This document shows, piece by piece, positions 15,012 through 24,069 of a stretch of 64,000 nt of DNA (positions are counted from its first letter, which is position 1; each line of letters opens with the position of its first letter). The DNA comes from Planctomycetia bacterium (GTDB taxonomy: Bacteria; Planctomycetota; Planctomycetia; Pirellulales; Thermoguttaceae), in NCBI GenBank assembly GCA_030535245.1, contig JAUNBJ010000004.1, positions 1 to 64,000 on the forward strand. The letters are read 5' to 3'. A program made the position numbers and the translations under genes. The notes beneath the pieces were generated by a model. That model worked only from the letters and a program-made list of their open reading frames with translations. It was not told the DNA's origin and searched no databases.

Positions 15012-15910
15012 CAGGCTATTCCACCGGTTTTCCCATGCGGGATTTGGAACGTTTTGGGCCGGGATCGTCGGAAAACGTGACACCGGAGTTTGCCCGGAAA
15101 TACACCGCATCGCTTGCCGGAAAGCACTACGAAAATTTTACCGTCGTGACGTTTTTCCTCCCGAAAGCGCTGCGGCAGCCGTTTTACAATCTTTACGCAT
15201 ACTGCCGTTGGGCCGACGATCTGGCGGACGAGGCGGGACATGCGACGCATTTGCTCGACTGGTGGGAAACGGAGCTGGATGCCATGTACGCCGGCCGGGC
15301 GACGCACCCGGTGTTCGTGGCCCTTGCCGAAACGGTGCGGGAATACGCCATCCCCCGCGAGCCGTTCGCGGATCTGCTTTGGGCGTTTCGCCAGGATCAA
15401 CAAACGCTGGAATATACATCGCGAGAACAGCTTCTGGAATATTGCCGGCACTCGGCCAACCCGGTAGGACGGCTGATCCTGTACCTCGCCCGGACGACCG
15501 ACGCGGAATCGTTTCGGCTTTCCGACGCGATCTGCACGGGGCTGCAACTGGCCAATTTCTGGCAGGACGTGGCACGCGACTGGCACGAACGGCGACGGAT
15601 TTACCTCCCCGACGACGACCGCCAGCGATTTGGAGCGACACGGGAAATTTGGGAAAAGGGGCAAACCACCCCGGAATTTGCCGCGTTGCTGCAAGAGGAA
15701 ACGGACTGGGCGGAAACGTTTTTCCAGACGGGCCGTCCGCTCATTTCCCGCGTCCCGAAAGCGTTTCGGTTGGAAATTCGGCTCTTTCACGACGGCGGCA
15801 TGGCCGTGCTTTCCGCCGTGCGTCGCCAAAATTACGACGTCTGGACGCGACGCCCCGTGGTGACGAAATTCCAGAAACTACGTCTTTTGCTAAAAACCTT
15901 TTTTAATTGA
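15008..15910 (+). CDS. hpnC: Squalene synthase-like HpnC
   Basis: 300 residues of the trans-isoprenyl diphosphate synthase, head-to-head class. The first Asp-rich motif is YCRWADDLADE (about 67-77) and the second is QLANFWQDVARDW (about 180-192). RRRIYLP follows, as in squalene/phytoene synthases. The short form matches HpnC. In the HpnCDE route HpnC converts presqualene diphosphate to hydroxysqualene, on the way to squalene and hopanoids. HpnD and HpnE are not in the window. It is the last gene of a five-gene operon starting at uvrA. A phytoene-synthase role cannot be excluded from sequence alone. Confidence 0.85.
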   Translation: MTGYSTGFPMRDLERFGPGSSENVTPEFARKYTASLAGKHYENFTVVTFFLPKALRQPFYNLYAYCRWADDLADEAGHATHLLDWWETELDAMYAGRATHPVFVALAETVREYAIPREPFADLLWAFRQDQQTLEYTSREQLLEYCRHSANPVGRLILYLARTTDAESFRLSDAICTGLQLANFWQDVARDWHERRRIYLPDDDRQRFGATREIWEKGQTTPEFAALLQEETDWAETFFQTGRPLISRVPKAFRLEIRLFHDGGMAVLSAVRRQNYDVWTRRPVVTKFQKLRLLLKTFFN

Positions 15911-16304
15911 CAGTCGGTGTTTTAAAAGACAAACGGTTCGGACGCAAAGCACGCCCGAACCGCCTGAAAAACGCTTCACTATGGTATCGGTTTGGAGAAA
16001 TATCAGCGTTTTAATGGCATCACTTCCACAGGAATCCGTTCCCGTGAAAAATGATTTCATTGTTCATCCTGAACACTTGTAGTCTATCATCTTAATCGTT
16101 AAAAGCAATACCGAAAGTGAGATTATTTTCAAGAATTTACAAATTTTTCCTAAAGTTTTAACGCATTGGCAATTTCGCGAATCCAGGGGGACAGGGCAAC
16201 CCATATGAAAAATCTCTCACGCTTTCTTATTTTACGCAAAAAGAAAAGTCGCGACCCCGAAAGCTGCTCTTGCCCTGAAACGTTTTTTTTGTTACCCTGC
16301 GGTT
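15911..16304. other. Intergenic stretch with one hairpin
   Basis: The 394 bases between hpnC and the next gene hold a perfect 8-bp stem, CGGTTCGG (15934-15941) with CCGAACCG (15955-15962). It lies 24 bases after the hpnC stop and may mark transcript release, though no U-tract follows. The rest is A+T-rich, with no open frame of interest and no clear promoter. Confidence 0.4.
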
Positions 16305-16895
16305 ATGGATGATTACTCGATACAGCGACAAAATCCCAACGAATGCTGCGTGACCCACCGACCGTTCACGCCCGGCGAATCGTACTACGCGGCGGTTTTC
16401 GATGAAAACGGCACGTTCGTGCGTCGGGATTATTCGCTGGAAGCGTGGAAAAAGAATCCCCCTGAACATGTGGTTGGGTTTTGGAAGAAAAAAGTCCCCG
16501 AACATGCCGACGCAGGGCGGACACGTCTGGCGGTAAACGACGTGCTTTTATCGTTGCTGGATTACCTGCTGCAAAGTGGCGACCAGCCGGACAAGTTGTA
16601 CATTTTGGCCCTGCTTCTGGCACGTCGGCGCGTTTTTCGGATTGAAAACAACCGCTTCGACGAAACCGGAATGCTGGAGCTGTACAACCCCAAACGGGAC
16701 GAAACGCTCTCCATTCCCGTGGTGCTCCCCACCCCACAGCGGCGCGAGGAAATCCAAGACGAGCTGGAACTGACCCTGCACGGAGAGCCGACCGAAACGT
16801 TCACGTTCCCCTTTGTCGAATCAGGCGAGGAGGACGAACCCCTGGATTTAACCGAGCTGGAGTTGCCGGACATGGAGGATTTGGAAGAAACATGA
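16305..16895 (+). CDS. Conserved-looking hypothetical protein
   Basis: 196 residues, no signal peptide. The N-terminus has NECCVTHRPFTPGESYYAAVFDE, a Cys-Cys/His plus Gly-Glu-x-Tyr-Tyr pattern that could be a small metal-binding module. A predicted helical part (DVLLSLLDYLLQSGDQPDKLYILALLLARRRV) follows, and the tail is very acidic. No ribosome-binding site is evident before the ATG, and transcription may start close to it. Its stop region overlaps the following lipoprotein start by four bases (ATGA), so the two are probably an expressed pair. The function is not known. Confidence 0.65.
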   Translation: MDDYSIQRQNPNECCVTHRPFTPGESYYAAVFDENGTFVRRDYSLEAWKKNPPEHVVGFWKKKVPEHADAGRTRLAVNDVLLSLLDYLLQSGDQPDKLYILALLLARRRVFRIENNRFDETGMLELYNPKRDETLSIPVVLPTPQRREEIQDELELTLHGEPTETFTFPFVESGEEDEPLDLTELELPDMEDLEET

Positions 16896-17761
16896 ACAGG
16901 CGCCGATTTTTACGAACACTGCTCCTTTTTCCCCTGCCTGCGACCCTGGGGTGCGGCAGCGTACGCTCGCTTTTTCGTGGAAATCACTCCTCACCACCCC
17001 CTGCACACGCGGCACTTTCCGCCAACGCGTCGCTTATGGAAATCTTTCAGGTGGTGAACGCGAACGTCGGAAAAATCGACAGCTTCACCACCACCAACGC
17101 AACGCTTTCCGGCGACGGACTGTTCAACCTGAAAGGCGAGATTGCGTTCAAACGGCCCGGACTGTTCCGCCTTCGAGGGAGCCATTCCATGACCGGTGCG
17201 GAAATCGACATCGGTCGAAACAACGAAGTTTCATGGATGTGGGTCGGTAAGTCCGAACCCAAAGCGATTTATTACGTCCGTAACGACCAGTACGGGGCGT
17301 GCCGCTTCGCCCAGGACCTGCCCATCGACCCCAACTGGATGATCGACGCCATGGGTTTCGGGGAGCTGAATCCCAACCTGAACTACGAAGGCCCCTCCCC
17401 CATCGACAACACGCATGTGGAGCTGCGGCTGAAGGAACAGACCGCTGCCGGCACGAAGCGAACGCGGGTAATCGTGATCAACCGTGTCCGTGGCCTCCCC
17501 GCCTCCCAGCGGATTTACGACCAGTACGATTCGCTGTCCGTCGAGTCCCGCGTCACGTCGTACTTCACCGATTCCGCCGGCTTCACGTATCCGCAGGCTG
17601 TGGAAATTCGCTGCCCCAAAGAAAACGACGGCAAGGGAATGAACGTCCACATCAACTTTGGCACCCCCGTCCTGAACCAGCTCGACGGCGCCAATTCCCA
17701 CCTTTGGATGATGCCCCAGTATCCCGGCTATCCGCCCCGCGATATGGCACGAATGCAATGA
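16892..17761 (+). CDS. LolA-like lipoprotein of unknown function
   Basis: 289 residues. MNRRRFLRTLLLFPLPATLGCG combines a twin-arginine-like RRRFLR motif with a lipobox ending at Cys21. The mature part has alternating strands (LMEIFQVVNANVGKIDSFTTTNATLSG, GLFNLKGEIAFKRPGLFRLRG, WMWVGKSEPKAIYYV), the general plan of LolA/LolB-fold proteins that bind lipids or lipoproteins. The resemblance is structural, not a firm family match. It is translationally coupled to the upstream 196-residue protein, so the two likely act together at the envelope. Confidence 0.6.
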   Translation: MNRRRFLRTLLLFPLPATLGCGSVRSLFRGNHSSPPPAHAALSANASLMEIFQVVNANVGKIDSFTTTNATLSGDGLFNLKGEIAFKRPGLFRLRGSHSMTGAEIDIGRNNEVSWMWVGKSEPKAIYYVRNDQYGACRFAQDLPIDPNWMIDAMGFGELNPNLNYEGPSPIDNTHVELRLKEQTAAGTKRTRVIVINRVRGLPASQRIYDQYDSLSVESRVTSYFTDSAGFTYPQAVEIRCPKENDGKGMNVHINFGTPVLNQLDGANSHLWMMPQYPGYPPRDMARMQ

Positions 17762-17765
17762 ATTA

Positions 17766-18287
17766 TCAATTAATAGAAGTTTTTTTCTGTTTTTCCCGAT
17801 GAACCTCAAAAAGCCATGGGCCGATTTCGGGGTTCGCTTCCAGGATGGCCAGTTGCCGTTGTGCGTCCTCCTCGCGTTTTTCACGTCGTAACACCGACAC
17901 CAAAAGCAGCCGGGAGGGAACATCCTCCGGAACCTTTTCCAGACGGCTCCAAAGCATACGTTCCGCCTCGTAAAAATCCTGACGCAGATAGGCCGTCTGC
18001 GCCAACGGCAGGGAATCTTCGGCCATCGCGGTTTTCCGACGTTTTTCTTCCGCCAACCGACGTGCCGCCTCGTTTTGCCCGGTGATGAGGATTCCCAAAA
18101 CCCACGTGATTACGAAAATCAGAAGCAACGTTCCCTGCGACGCCCGCGGAATCACCTCCGACCAGAACAGCGTGCAGGCCACGACGCCGCACGCAAACCA
18201 TGCGTAAAACAGCGACGCCGCCAGTCCGCCAAGCGAGCCGCCGTAGTAAAACGCCGTAAATCCGGGCCAAAAATGGGTCCATTTCAT
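17766..18287 (-). CDS. Membrane protein with tetratricopeptide-like tail
   Basis: 173 residues. Two or three hydrophobic segments lie between about 15 and 70 (FYYGGSLGGLAASLFYAWFA, GTLLLIFVITWVLGILITG). A cytoplasmic-type helical domain follows with LPLAQTAYLRQDFYEAERML and VPSRLLLVSVLRREKREEDA, which resemble one or two TPR units. The ATG overlaps the thiE stop (ATGA), giving translational coupling, although no functional link to thiamine is evident. The function is unknown. Confidence 0.65.
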   Translation of the reverse strand: MKWTHFWPGFTAFYYGGSLGGLAASLFYAWFACGVVACTLFWSEVIPRASQGTLLLIFVITWVLGILITGQNEAARRLAEEKRRKTAMAEDSLPLAQTAYLRQDFYEAERMLWSRLEKVPEDVPSRLLLVSVLRREKREEDAQRQLAILEANPEIGPWLFEVHREKQKKTSIN

Positions 18288-19279
18288 GATTTCGCAAACA
18301 CTTCTTCCGCCGCCTGTGCGCAGGCGACACGCGTAAACCCCGTCTCATACACGCGGGAGACATTTTCCGCCGTGATTCCCCCAATCGCGAACGCCGGGAG
18401 CGTGATCTCCGCCGCCACCTGCCGCAGAAAATCGAGGCCGGGGAAATGGTCGAACGCCTTGGTACCGGATGGAAACGTCGGGCCGCAACCGATGTAGTCG
18501 GCTCCGTCCAACACCGCCTGCCGCGCCTGCGTTAACGTATGCGTGGAAACACCCACCAACCGCGTGTCCCCCACCATCCGACGTGCGTCGCGAACGGTCA
18601 GCTCCTCTTGCCCCACGTGTACCCCGTCGGCACGACACACCACGCACAAATCCGCACGGTCATTCAGAATCATCCAACGTTTTTTATCCTGCCGCAGGTC
18701 AAGCAACGTACGTAACTGGCGTCCAAAACATACCAATGTCCGGTCGTCGGCCCCCTTGTCGCGAAGCTGAAAAACGTCCGTGCCAAGACGCAACAACCGC
18801 TCGATCTTCGCCGGAAAGTCGCCCGACGTATCCACCAATGCGTAAAACCTCGCGTCGCCAAACGTGTCTTTGGAAACAAACCGCACCGCCCGTTGGAGCG
18901 TGTACGAAAGATAACGCATCTGCTCGAACTGGTGGGCCGCTTCCGGACAGGAAATTTTGCTGAACTCCTCCAACGACCGAAGGGATTCCTGCAATCGGGA
19001 AAAATTCGCCGCCAGCACGTGCGCGACGCTCTCCCGATGAAACTCCGTCGGCACGCTAATCGTTGTGCCAACGTCCTTCTGTGTCTCCCGAAACGCCAGC
19101 CGCGTCTCCATCGGAAAGCACGCAATCGCCGACACCACGCCATGCCGCACCGTCTTGAGCTGCTCGGTCAGAAATGCGTCGTCCCGCACGAAACGAACGT
19201 AATCCTCCAACACCCGAAGTGCCTCGCACGCCCGGTTTGCCGAAGCGTCCAGAATCCGATACAGGGAAGAATCGTTCAT
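18284..19279 (-). CDS. thiE: Thiamine phosphate synthase with N-terminal ThiD2-like domain
   Basis: 331 residues, against about 210 for a plain ThiE. Residues 1-140 (RILDASANRACEALRVLEDY, followed by a helical domain) fit the ThiD2 type of domain fused to ThiE in several bacterial phyla. It may supply HMP-phosphate kinase activity. Residues about 145-331 are the ThiE barrel: QLRDKG, ILNDRADLCV, DGVHVGQEEL, YIGCGPTFPSGTK and AIGGITAEN. The enzyme joins HMP-PP and thiazole phosphate to form thiamine phosphate. It lies 21 bases after ilvN and overlaps the next gene. Confidence 0.9.
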   Translation of the reverse strand: MNDSSLYRILDASANRACEALRVLEDYVRFVRDDAFLTEQLKTVRHGVVSAIACFPMETRLAFRETQKDVGTTISVPTEFHRESVAHVLAANFSRLQESLRSLEEFSKISCPEAAHQFEQMRYLSYTLQRAVRFVSKDTFGDARFYALVDTSGDFPAKIERLLRLGTDVFQLRDKGADDRTLVCFGRQLRTLLDLRQDKKRWMILNDRADLCVVCRADGVHVGQEELTVRDARRMVGDTRLVGVSTHTLTQARQAVLDGADYIGCGPTFPSGTKAFDHFPGLDFLRQVAAEITLPAFAIGGITAENVSRVYETGFTRVACAQAAEEVFAKS

Positions 19280-19300
19280 TTCGTGAAACCATCCCGGAAC

Positions 19301-19777
19301 TCAGTTCCCACGCGTCATTGCAATCCGCCCGGTTCGGACGGTTTCCAGAATTTCAAACGGACGCAACAGGTCGATGAATGCCTCGATTTTCTTCTCTTTG
19401 CCGGAAATCTCCACAATCACCGAATCCAGCCCAACGTCCACAATTTTCGCCCGGAAAATATCGCATATCTCCCGAACGTCCACCCGCGTTTTGGCATCCG
19501 CCTTCACCCGAATCAACGCCAAATCCCGTTCCACGTAGTCGTCGGCGCTGATGTCGATCACCTTCACGACCGTCACGATTTTTTCGAGCTGCTTGCGTAC
19601 CTGCTCCAGAACATGGTCGTCGCCCACCACGACAATCGTCATCCGGGAAAGTGTCGGGTTGTCGGTTTCGCCGACCGCCAGACTTTCAATATTATAACCA
19701 CGAGACGCCAACATCCCTGAAATATGGGACAACACGCCCGGCACGTTCTGAACCAGTGCGGAAAGCAGGTGTTTCAT
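19301..19777 (-). CDS. ilvN: Acetolactate synthase small (regulatory) subunit
   Basis: 158 residues, the standard length. An N-terminal ACT domain starts MKHLLSALVQNVPGVLSHIS and contains GMLASRGYNIESLAVG. The C-terminal domain has ARVKADAKTR-like and SGKEKKIEAFIDLLRPFEI motifs. The subunit activates the catalytic IlvB/IlvI chain and confers feedback control by branched-chain amino acids. No large-subunit gene is in the window, so the holoenzyme is encoded elsewhere. GGAAAGGA precedes the ATG. The gene heads a minus-strand group with thiE. Confidence 0.93.
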   Translation of the reverse strand: MKHLLSALVQNVPGVLSHISGMLASRGYNIESLAVGETDNPTLSRMTIVVVGDDHVLEQVRKQLEKIVTVVKVIDISADDYVERDLALIRVKADAKTRVDVREICDIFRAKIVDVGLDSVIVEISGKEKKIEAFIDLLRPFEILETVRTGRIAMTRGN

Positions 19778-19921
19778 CTTTTATTCCTTTCCAAAAAGAA
19801 CTTATAACGCCCCTAATCATAACGTATCCCCCCGTTCCTTCAAGGGGGTGGGCATCTGCGTAGGGGAATCCCATTGGGGCCGGAATTGGGGAGGGGGTTT
19901 TGCGGGGTATTCGGGCAGCTC

Positions 19922-19950
19922 TTGCTTCCGTGAGGGGTTTCTGTTATATT
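19922..19950 (+). promoter_or_regulatory. Promoter of the secreted peptidase gene
   Basis: TTGCTT (19922-19927) and TATATT (19945-19950) are 17 bases apart. They lie about 35 bases before the ATG at 19985, which has GTGAGGTG as ribosome-binding site. Confidence 0.6.
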
Positions 19951-19984
19951 GTGGGAAAAGAGAATTTTCCGCGTGAGGTGAAAG

Positions 19985-21112
19985 ATGAAAAAACTGGCGA
20001 TTCTGTTGGGATTTTGGATGTTGTTCGCGATGAGCGTACCGACGGATGGTTTTGCGGAAACGAGCAAGAAACCCTCGGCGTCGAAAACGTCGAAAACGTC
20101 CAAATCGAAGAAGAAAACCACGTCGAAAAAGACGACGGATAAAAAGAAAAAGAGTCCGAAGAAAAAGAACGATCCAGAGCAGGAAGCGGAGGAAAAACCG
20201 ACGCGGGACAATCGACCGTTGGAAGAAAAGATCGCGGAGCAGCAGACGAAGTTTCGCATGACGGGCGTCAAGTCGTGGTACGAGCTTTCGGAGGAGCAGG
20301 AAGCGGAAGAAGTGGAAAAGCAGAAGGCCCAACTGGAGGAGATCAAGAAGTCGTTTTCACGTAACAACATGGTTTATTACGAGTCGGCGCATTTTTTGTA
20401 TTTGACCGACGCACCCCGGCCGATTGCGTTGGAGTGTCTGAAATTTTTGGAAGCGGGGTTCGACAAGCTGGTGCAGATTTTCAATCTTCCCAAGGAGTCC
20501 CCGGTTTGGCAGGGGAAGGGGATTGTCGTTGCGTTTGTGCGGAAGCAGGATTTTCTGGAATTTGAATCGACGGTTTACCAGACGAATTATGATTTTGAGA
20601 AGATTCTCGGACTGGCACACCTGTCGAGCGACGGTTCCGTGGTAATCAGCATGTTTTACGGCGACATGACGCACACGGATTCCCGGTGGCAGTTCCTTTC
20701 GACGATGATTCACGAAACGACGCATGGGTTTGTGCACCGATATCGGTCGGCGGTGTATCCTCCCACGTGGTTGAACGAGGGGATTGCGGATTTTGTGGCG
20801 GGGTATGTGGTGCCACGATCGACGAACGTCCCGAACAAGCAGCGGGAGGCGTTGCGGGTCATGCGTCAGACCGGGTCGGTCGGGGGGCTGATGGCGGCGG
20901 AAGGGCAGATCATGCCGTGGCAGTATGGCGTGGCAAGCGGGCTGGTGGGGTTTATGTTGAAAAACGATCCCAAGGCGTTCAAGAATTTTTTTGAGGCGGT
21001 AAAATCGGGGCAGAACTGGCAGCGTGCGTTGTCCGAGCATTACAAGTGTTCGGTGGAGCAGCTTCTTCTGGCGTTTGGTCGGGCCAACCGCATCCCACAT
21101 CTGGGAATGTAA
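19985..21112 (+). CDS. Secreted zinc metallopeptidase-like protein (HExxH...E)
   Basis: 375 residues. A Sec signal peptide (about 1-25, cleavage near DGFAET) is followed by a strongly basic Lys/Ser/Thr-rich linker (about 25-65). A Glu-rich helical segment comes next, then the catalytic domain. HETTH at 243-247 and WLNEGIADF with Glu265 form the HExxH plus downstream Glu pattern of gluzincins of the peptidase MA clan, as in DUF1570-like planctomycete proteins. It is probably periplasmic or exported, and the lysine-rich linker could bind cell-surface polymers or nucleic acid. Its substrate is unknown. It has its own promoter and stands alone. Confidence 0.75.
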   Translation: MKKLAILLGFWMLFAMSVPTDGFAETSKKPSASKTSKTSKSKKKTTSKKTTDKKKKSPKKKNDPEQEAEEKPTRDNRPLEEKIAEQQTKFRMTGVKSWYELSEEQEAEEVEKQKAQLEEIKKSFSRNNMVYYESAHFLYLTDAPRPIALECLKFLEAGFDKLVQIFNLPKESPVWQGKGIVVAFVRKQDFLEFESTVYQTNYDFEKILGLAHLSSDGSVVISMFYGDMTHTDSRWQFLSTMIHETTHGFVHRYRSAVYPPTWLNEGIADFVAGYVVPRSTNVPNKQREALRVMRQTGSVGGLMAAEGQIMPWQYGVASGLVGFMLKNDPKAFKNFFEAVKSGQNWQRALSEHYKCSVEQLLLAFGRANRIPHLGM

Positions 21113-21197
21113 CCATGTTTCCATAAAACGCCTCCTATTACTCCATGTTCATTGCTCATTGTTCATTGTTCAAAAAAAGTAAAAAAGGGGAGAAGGG

Positions 21198-21225
21198 TTG
21201 CTTTTTCGATAAAAAGAGGTATAAT
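21198..21225 (+). promoter_or_regulatory. Promoter of the ECF sigma/kinase pair
   Basis: TTGCTT (21198-21203) and a perfect TATAAT (21220-21225) are 16 bases apart, about 45 bases before the sigma-factor ATG at 21271. The upstream 21146-21172 holds a short imperfect TTCATTG repeat. Confidence 0.65.
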
Positions 21226-21270
21226 CTTTTTAGGTGACAAAATTCTCAATAGCAGAAAACGAGTTCCACG

Positions 21271-21834
21271 ATGTCCGACAACCATGAGACCCCTTCGTCT
21301 TTACTCACGCAATGCAAGAAGAACCTCCCCGAAGGCTGGGAACGGATGAAGGTGTTGTACGGACGGCTGATTCTGTATTGGTGCAAAAATGCGGGGCTTC
21401 AGGAAAACGATCGCTATGATGTTTACCAGGATGTCATGCTGACGCTCGTCAAAAATATTCACCAGTTTCGCAAAGAGCGACCGGGGGACAAATTCCGCAA
21501 ATGGCTAAAAACCATCACCCATTCTCGGATTTCCGACTTTTTCCGGAAGCAACAGCAACAGCCCATCTTAAAGGACATGGCGGAGTTTTCCGAACGGGAA
21601 GCGATCCGAAATACCCGTGAGGCGGAGGAGGTCGAAATTCTGTTCCAGCAGCTTTTTCAGCTTCTGAAATCGCATTTCGACGCGAAAACGTTGGAGGCGT
21701 TCCGTCTGATGAATCGACCTGGCTCGACGAGTGAAGAGGTTGGAAAAGAGCTGGGCATGACTGCCGTCGCCGTCCGAGCTGCCAAAAAGCGGGTTATGGA
21801 CCGAATTCGTAAGGATTATGGCGATCTGCTTTAG
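21271..21834 (+). CDS. ECF-type RNA polymerase sigma factor
   Basis: 187 residues. Region 2 is seen around YGRLILYWCKNAGLQENDRYDVYQDVMLTL and the RKWLKTITHSRISDFFRK segment (about 75-92). Region 4 is at the C-terminus, where STSEEVGKELGMTAVAVRAAKKRVMDRIRK forms the helix-turn-helix that reads the -35 box. The spacing and the DVYQDV motif fit the planctomycete ECF factors encoded beside Ser/Thr kinases. The following gene, 44 bases on, encodes a zinc-finger kinase likely to act as its partner. A clear consensus ribosome-binding site is missing. Its target promoters are unknown. Confidence 0.88.
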   Translation: MSDNHETPSSLLTQCKKNLPEGWERMKVLYGRLILYWCKNAGLQENDRYDVYQDVMLTLVKNIHQFRKERPGDKFRKWLKTITHSRISDFFRKQQQQPILKDMAEFSEREAIRNTREAEEVEILFQQLFQLLKSHFDAKTLEAFRLMNRPGSTSEEVGKELGMTAVAVRAAKKRVMDRIRKDYGDLL

Positions 21835-21878
21835 ACACGTAACAGGCTCGCGTTCCTTTTCTGGAAAGGATGAATGCG

Positions 21879-23129
21879 ATGGATTCCTGTTACGATCATG
21901 CAATATTAATGGGGCTGGTGCGATGCGAGTTGGACGACGCCAGGACTCAGGAGGTGGAGGATCATCTTGCCATCTGCCCGGATTGCCGCCGGCGTGTCGG
22001 GGAGCTGGAACAGATTACGATTCCGCTGTTCGATTTTACGCAGCTTTCGGAATCCGAAATCACGTGTGCCACGGAATTAGGGCAATTCGACGACCGATTT
22101 ACACAATTTTTGGACACGGAAGAAACGCTGGAACTACCTTTAATTATCGGCGTTTACGAAATTCATCGGGTGCTGGAAAAGGGGGGAATGGGGATTCTCT
22201 ACGAAGCGGAGCATCTGCTTTTAAGACGCAAGGTGGCGATCAAGTTTCTGCGTCATAAACGTCTTCCCCAACCGGATATGCTGGAACATTTTCAGCGGGA
22301 AATCACCGCCGCCGGAAAATTGGTTCACCCCAATATCGTTACCGCAACCGACGCCGGGACTTACAACGGCCAACCGTTTCTGGTCATGGAACTCCTATCA
22401 GGGGAAACGGTGGAGCGGTACGTTTACCGCAACGCGTCGCTCTCCCCCACCGAAGCGAGCCAGATCACCATTCAGGCCGCACGGGGACTTCAGCATGCCC
22501 ACGAAGCGGGATGGATTCATTGTGATGTCAAACCCTCCAACCTCTGGCGAACCCCGGACGGGACGATCAAGGTGCTGGATTTGGGCCTGGCTTCCCTGCA
22601 AACGTTGGGGAAAACCGCTTCCCGGAAGGGAGGAACGCCCCATTTCATGCCGCCCGAACAACAATCCGGAAAAGAACCGGTCGATGAACGTTCCGACATT
22701 TACTCTCTGGGCTGCACGCTCTACTTTCTGCTTACGGGGAATCTTCCTGAAATTTCCGACCCTCCCCAACCCGTGGTCGTGCCCAAAACGGAAGCGGACA
22801 TACCGCCCACCCTGCAAAACGTTCTGCGTCGCATGACACAACCGCAAAAATCCCGCCGTTTTGCCTCCATGGAAAACGTCATCCACGCACTTGAAAAATT
22901 TGCCACGCCACGCAGCTCCACCGCAAGCATCGCCACGGCGTACGTGACCATGCTCCTCTCCCTGTTGATTTTTCCCCTTCCACTGGGAATCGTAACCGTC
23001 CTTCTGGGCTACCGAAACAAAAAACGCGGCAGCATTCTCCATGGAAGAATCCAGATCATCATGGGAATCCTTTGCGCCATCATTGGTTCGGCCATCGGAA
23101 CCTTTTACTGGATGGAACGGGGCGAATAA
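21879..23129 (+). CDS. Ser/Thr protein kinase with N-terminal anti-sigma-type zinc finger
   Basis: About 416 residues. The first 45 resemble a zf-HC2 anti-sigma zinc finger, with a His-x3-Cys-x2-Cys arrangement in HLAICPDCRR. A Hanks-type kinase domain follows: Gly-rich loop LEKGGMGILYEAE, Lys122 in VAIKFL, HCDVKPSN with catalytic Asp216, DLG with Asp234, and PPEQ. The HRD motif reads HCD and DFG reads DLG, both common in bacterial kinases. Two hydrophobic segments near the C-terminus anchor it in the membrane. The kinase probably senses an envelope signal and controls the adjacent ECF sigma factor. An ATG at 21870 is also possible, but GGAAAGGA is better spaced for 21879. Confidence 0.88.
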   Translation: MDSCYDHAILMGLVRCELDDARTQEVEDHLAICPDCRRRVGELEQITIPLFDFTQLSESEITCATELGQFDDRFTQFLDTEETLELPLIIGVYEIHRVLEKGGMGILYEAEHLLLRRKVAIKFLRHKRLPQPDMLEHFQREITAAGKLVHPNIVTATDAGTYNGQPFLVMELLSGETVERYVYRNASLSPTEASQITIQAARGLQHAHEAGWIHCDVKPSNLWRTPDGTIKVLDLGLASLQTLGKTASRKGGTPHFMPPEQQSGKEPVDERSDIYSLGCTLYFLLTGNLPEISDPPQPVVVPKTEADIPPTLQNVLRRMTQPQKSRRFASMENVIHALEKFATPRSSTASIATAYVTMLLSLLIFPLPLGIVTVLLGYRNKKRGSILHGRIQIIMGILCAIIGSAIGTFYWMERGE

Positions 23130-23144
23130 GATTCCAGGGGAGGA

Positions 23145-23945
23145 TCAATACTCTTTGAAATGCGGATTGTTGTACTCGTCGTCGCCAGCGGTCAAAACGT
23201 ACGGGCCATCCTCCGTAATCGCGACGGTATGCTCAAAATGGGCGGACGGTTCCTTGTCGGCCGTCACCTGAACCCAACCGTCGGCCCCTTCACGAACCTT
23301 GTGCGTGCCGACGTTCACCATCGGCTCAATCGCAATCACCAACCCCGGCTGAATCCGAAAATCCCCACCACGGCATGGATAGTTCGCCACCTGCGGTTCC
23401 ATGTGCATTTCCCGACCGATTCCATGCCCCACAAACGTATCCACCACCGAAAAACCATGGTCTTCGACAAACGTTTCCATTTCCGTGGCAATCGCGTTCC
23501 AGTGCGTCTTTTCAGAAAGAAGCTGAATGGCCAAATCCAACGTTCCCTTCGTCACATCCAACAGCCGCTGCTTGATGGGGGAGATGCTGCCAATCGGGTA
23601 CGTCCGGGCCGAATCCCCACACCATCCCGACACCCGCGAACCAATATCCACGCTCAAAATATCCCCTTCCACCAATACCCGGTCGCTCGGAATGCCATGA
23701 ACGACCTCCTCATTCACCGACATGCACGTCACCGACGGGAACGGTTTCTGGCGGGAATACAACTGCACCCCCTTGAACATCCCCTCCACGTTTTTGAGGC
23801 GGAAATAATCCTCCACAATCGCGTTCGCTTCCCGGGTCGTCATCCCCGGCTTCACGCGCTCCCCGATCATCCGATGGGCGTGGTATACATGCAACCCGGC
23901 ACGACGCATTAGCCGAATCTCCCGCTTGGATTTCAATTCCACCAT
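23145..23945 (-). CDS. map: Methionine aminopeptidase, type I
   Basis: 266 residues. It removes the initiator methionine from new proteins. The pita-bread-fold metal ligands are visible: Asp100 (SVDIGS), Asp111 (GDSART), His174 (VGHGIGREMH), Glu207 (AIEPM) and Glu238 (AHFEHTVAIT), with the substrate-binding His83 in VVHGIPS. There is no N-terminal zinc-finger extension. GAGG precedes the ATG by five bases. The gene follows adk, the usual secY-adk-map order, but a long inverted repeat (23976-24038) lies between them. Confidence 0.95.
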   Translation of the reverse strand: MVELKSKREIRLMRRAGLHVYHAHRMIGERVKPGMTTREANAIVEDYFRLKNVEGMFKGVQLYSRQKPFPSVTCMSVNEEVVHGIPSDRVLVEGDILSVDIGSRVSGWCGDSARTYPIGSISPIKQRLLDVTKGTLDLAIQLLSEKTHWNAIATEMETFVEDHGFSVVDTFVGHGIGREMHMEPQVANYPCRGGDFRIQPGLVIAIEPMVNVGTHKVREGADGWVQVTADKEPSAHFEHTVAITEDGPYVLTAGDDEYNNPHFKEY

Positions 23946-23975
23946 CTCAACCTCGCATTTCCTCTAATAGATATT

Positions 23976-24038
23976 ACGAAAGCCCCACGAAAGCACACGA
24001 ATCGGATTTCCCTTCGTGCTTTTTCGTGAGGCTTTCGT
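23976..24038. repeat. Long inverted repeat between adk and map
   Basis: ACGAAAGCCCC-ACGAAAGCAC on the left pairs with GTGCTTTTTCGTG-AGGCTTTCGT on the right around a short loop, giving arms of about 25 bases with a few mismatches. It can form a hairpin in the adk-map transcript and may act as a terminator, attenuator or mRNA stabiliser. Confidence 0.55.
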
Positions 24039-24069
24039 TTTCTCTGGTTTTCCAACCGTTTCCCAAAAA

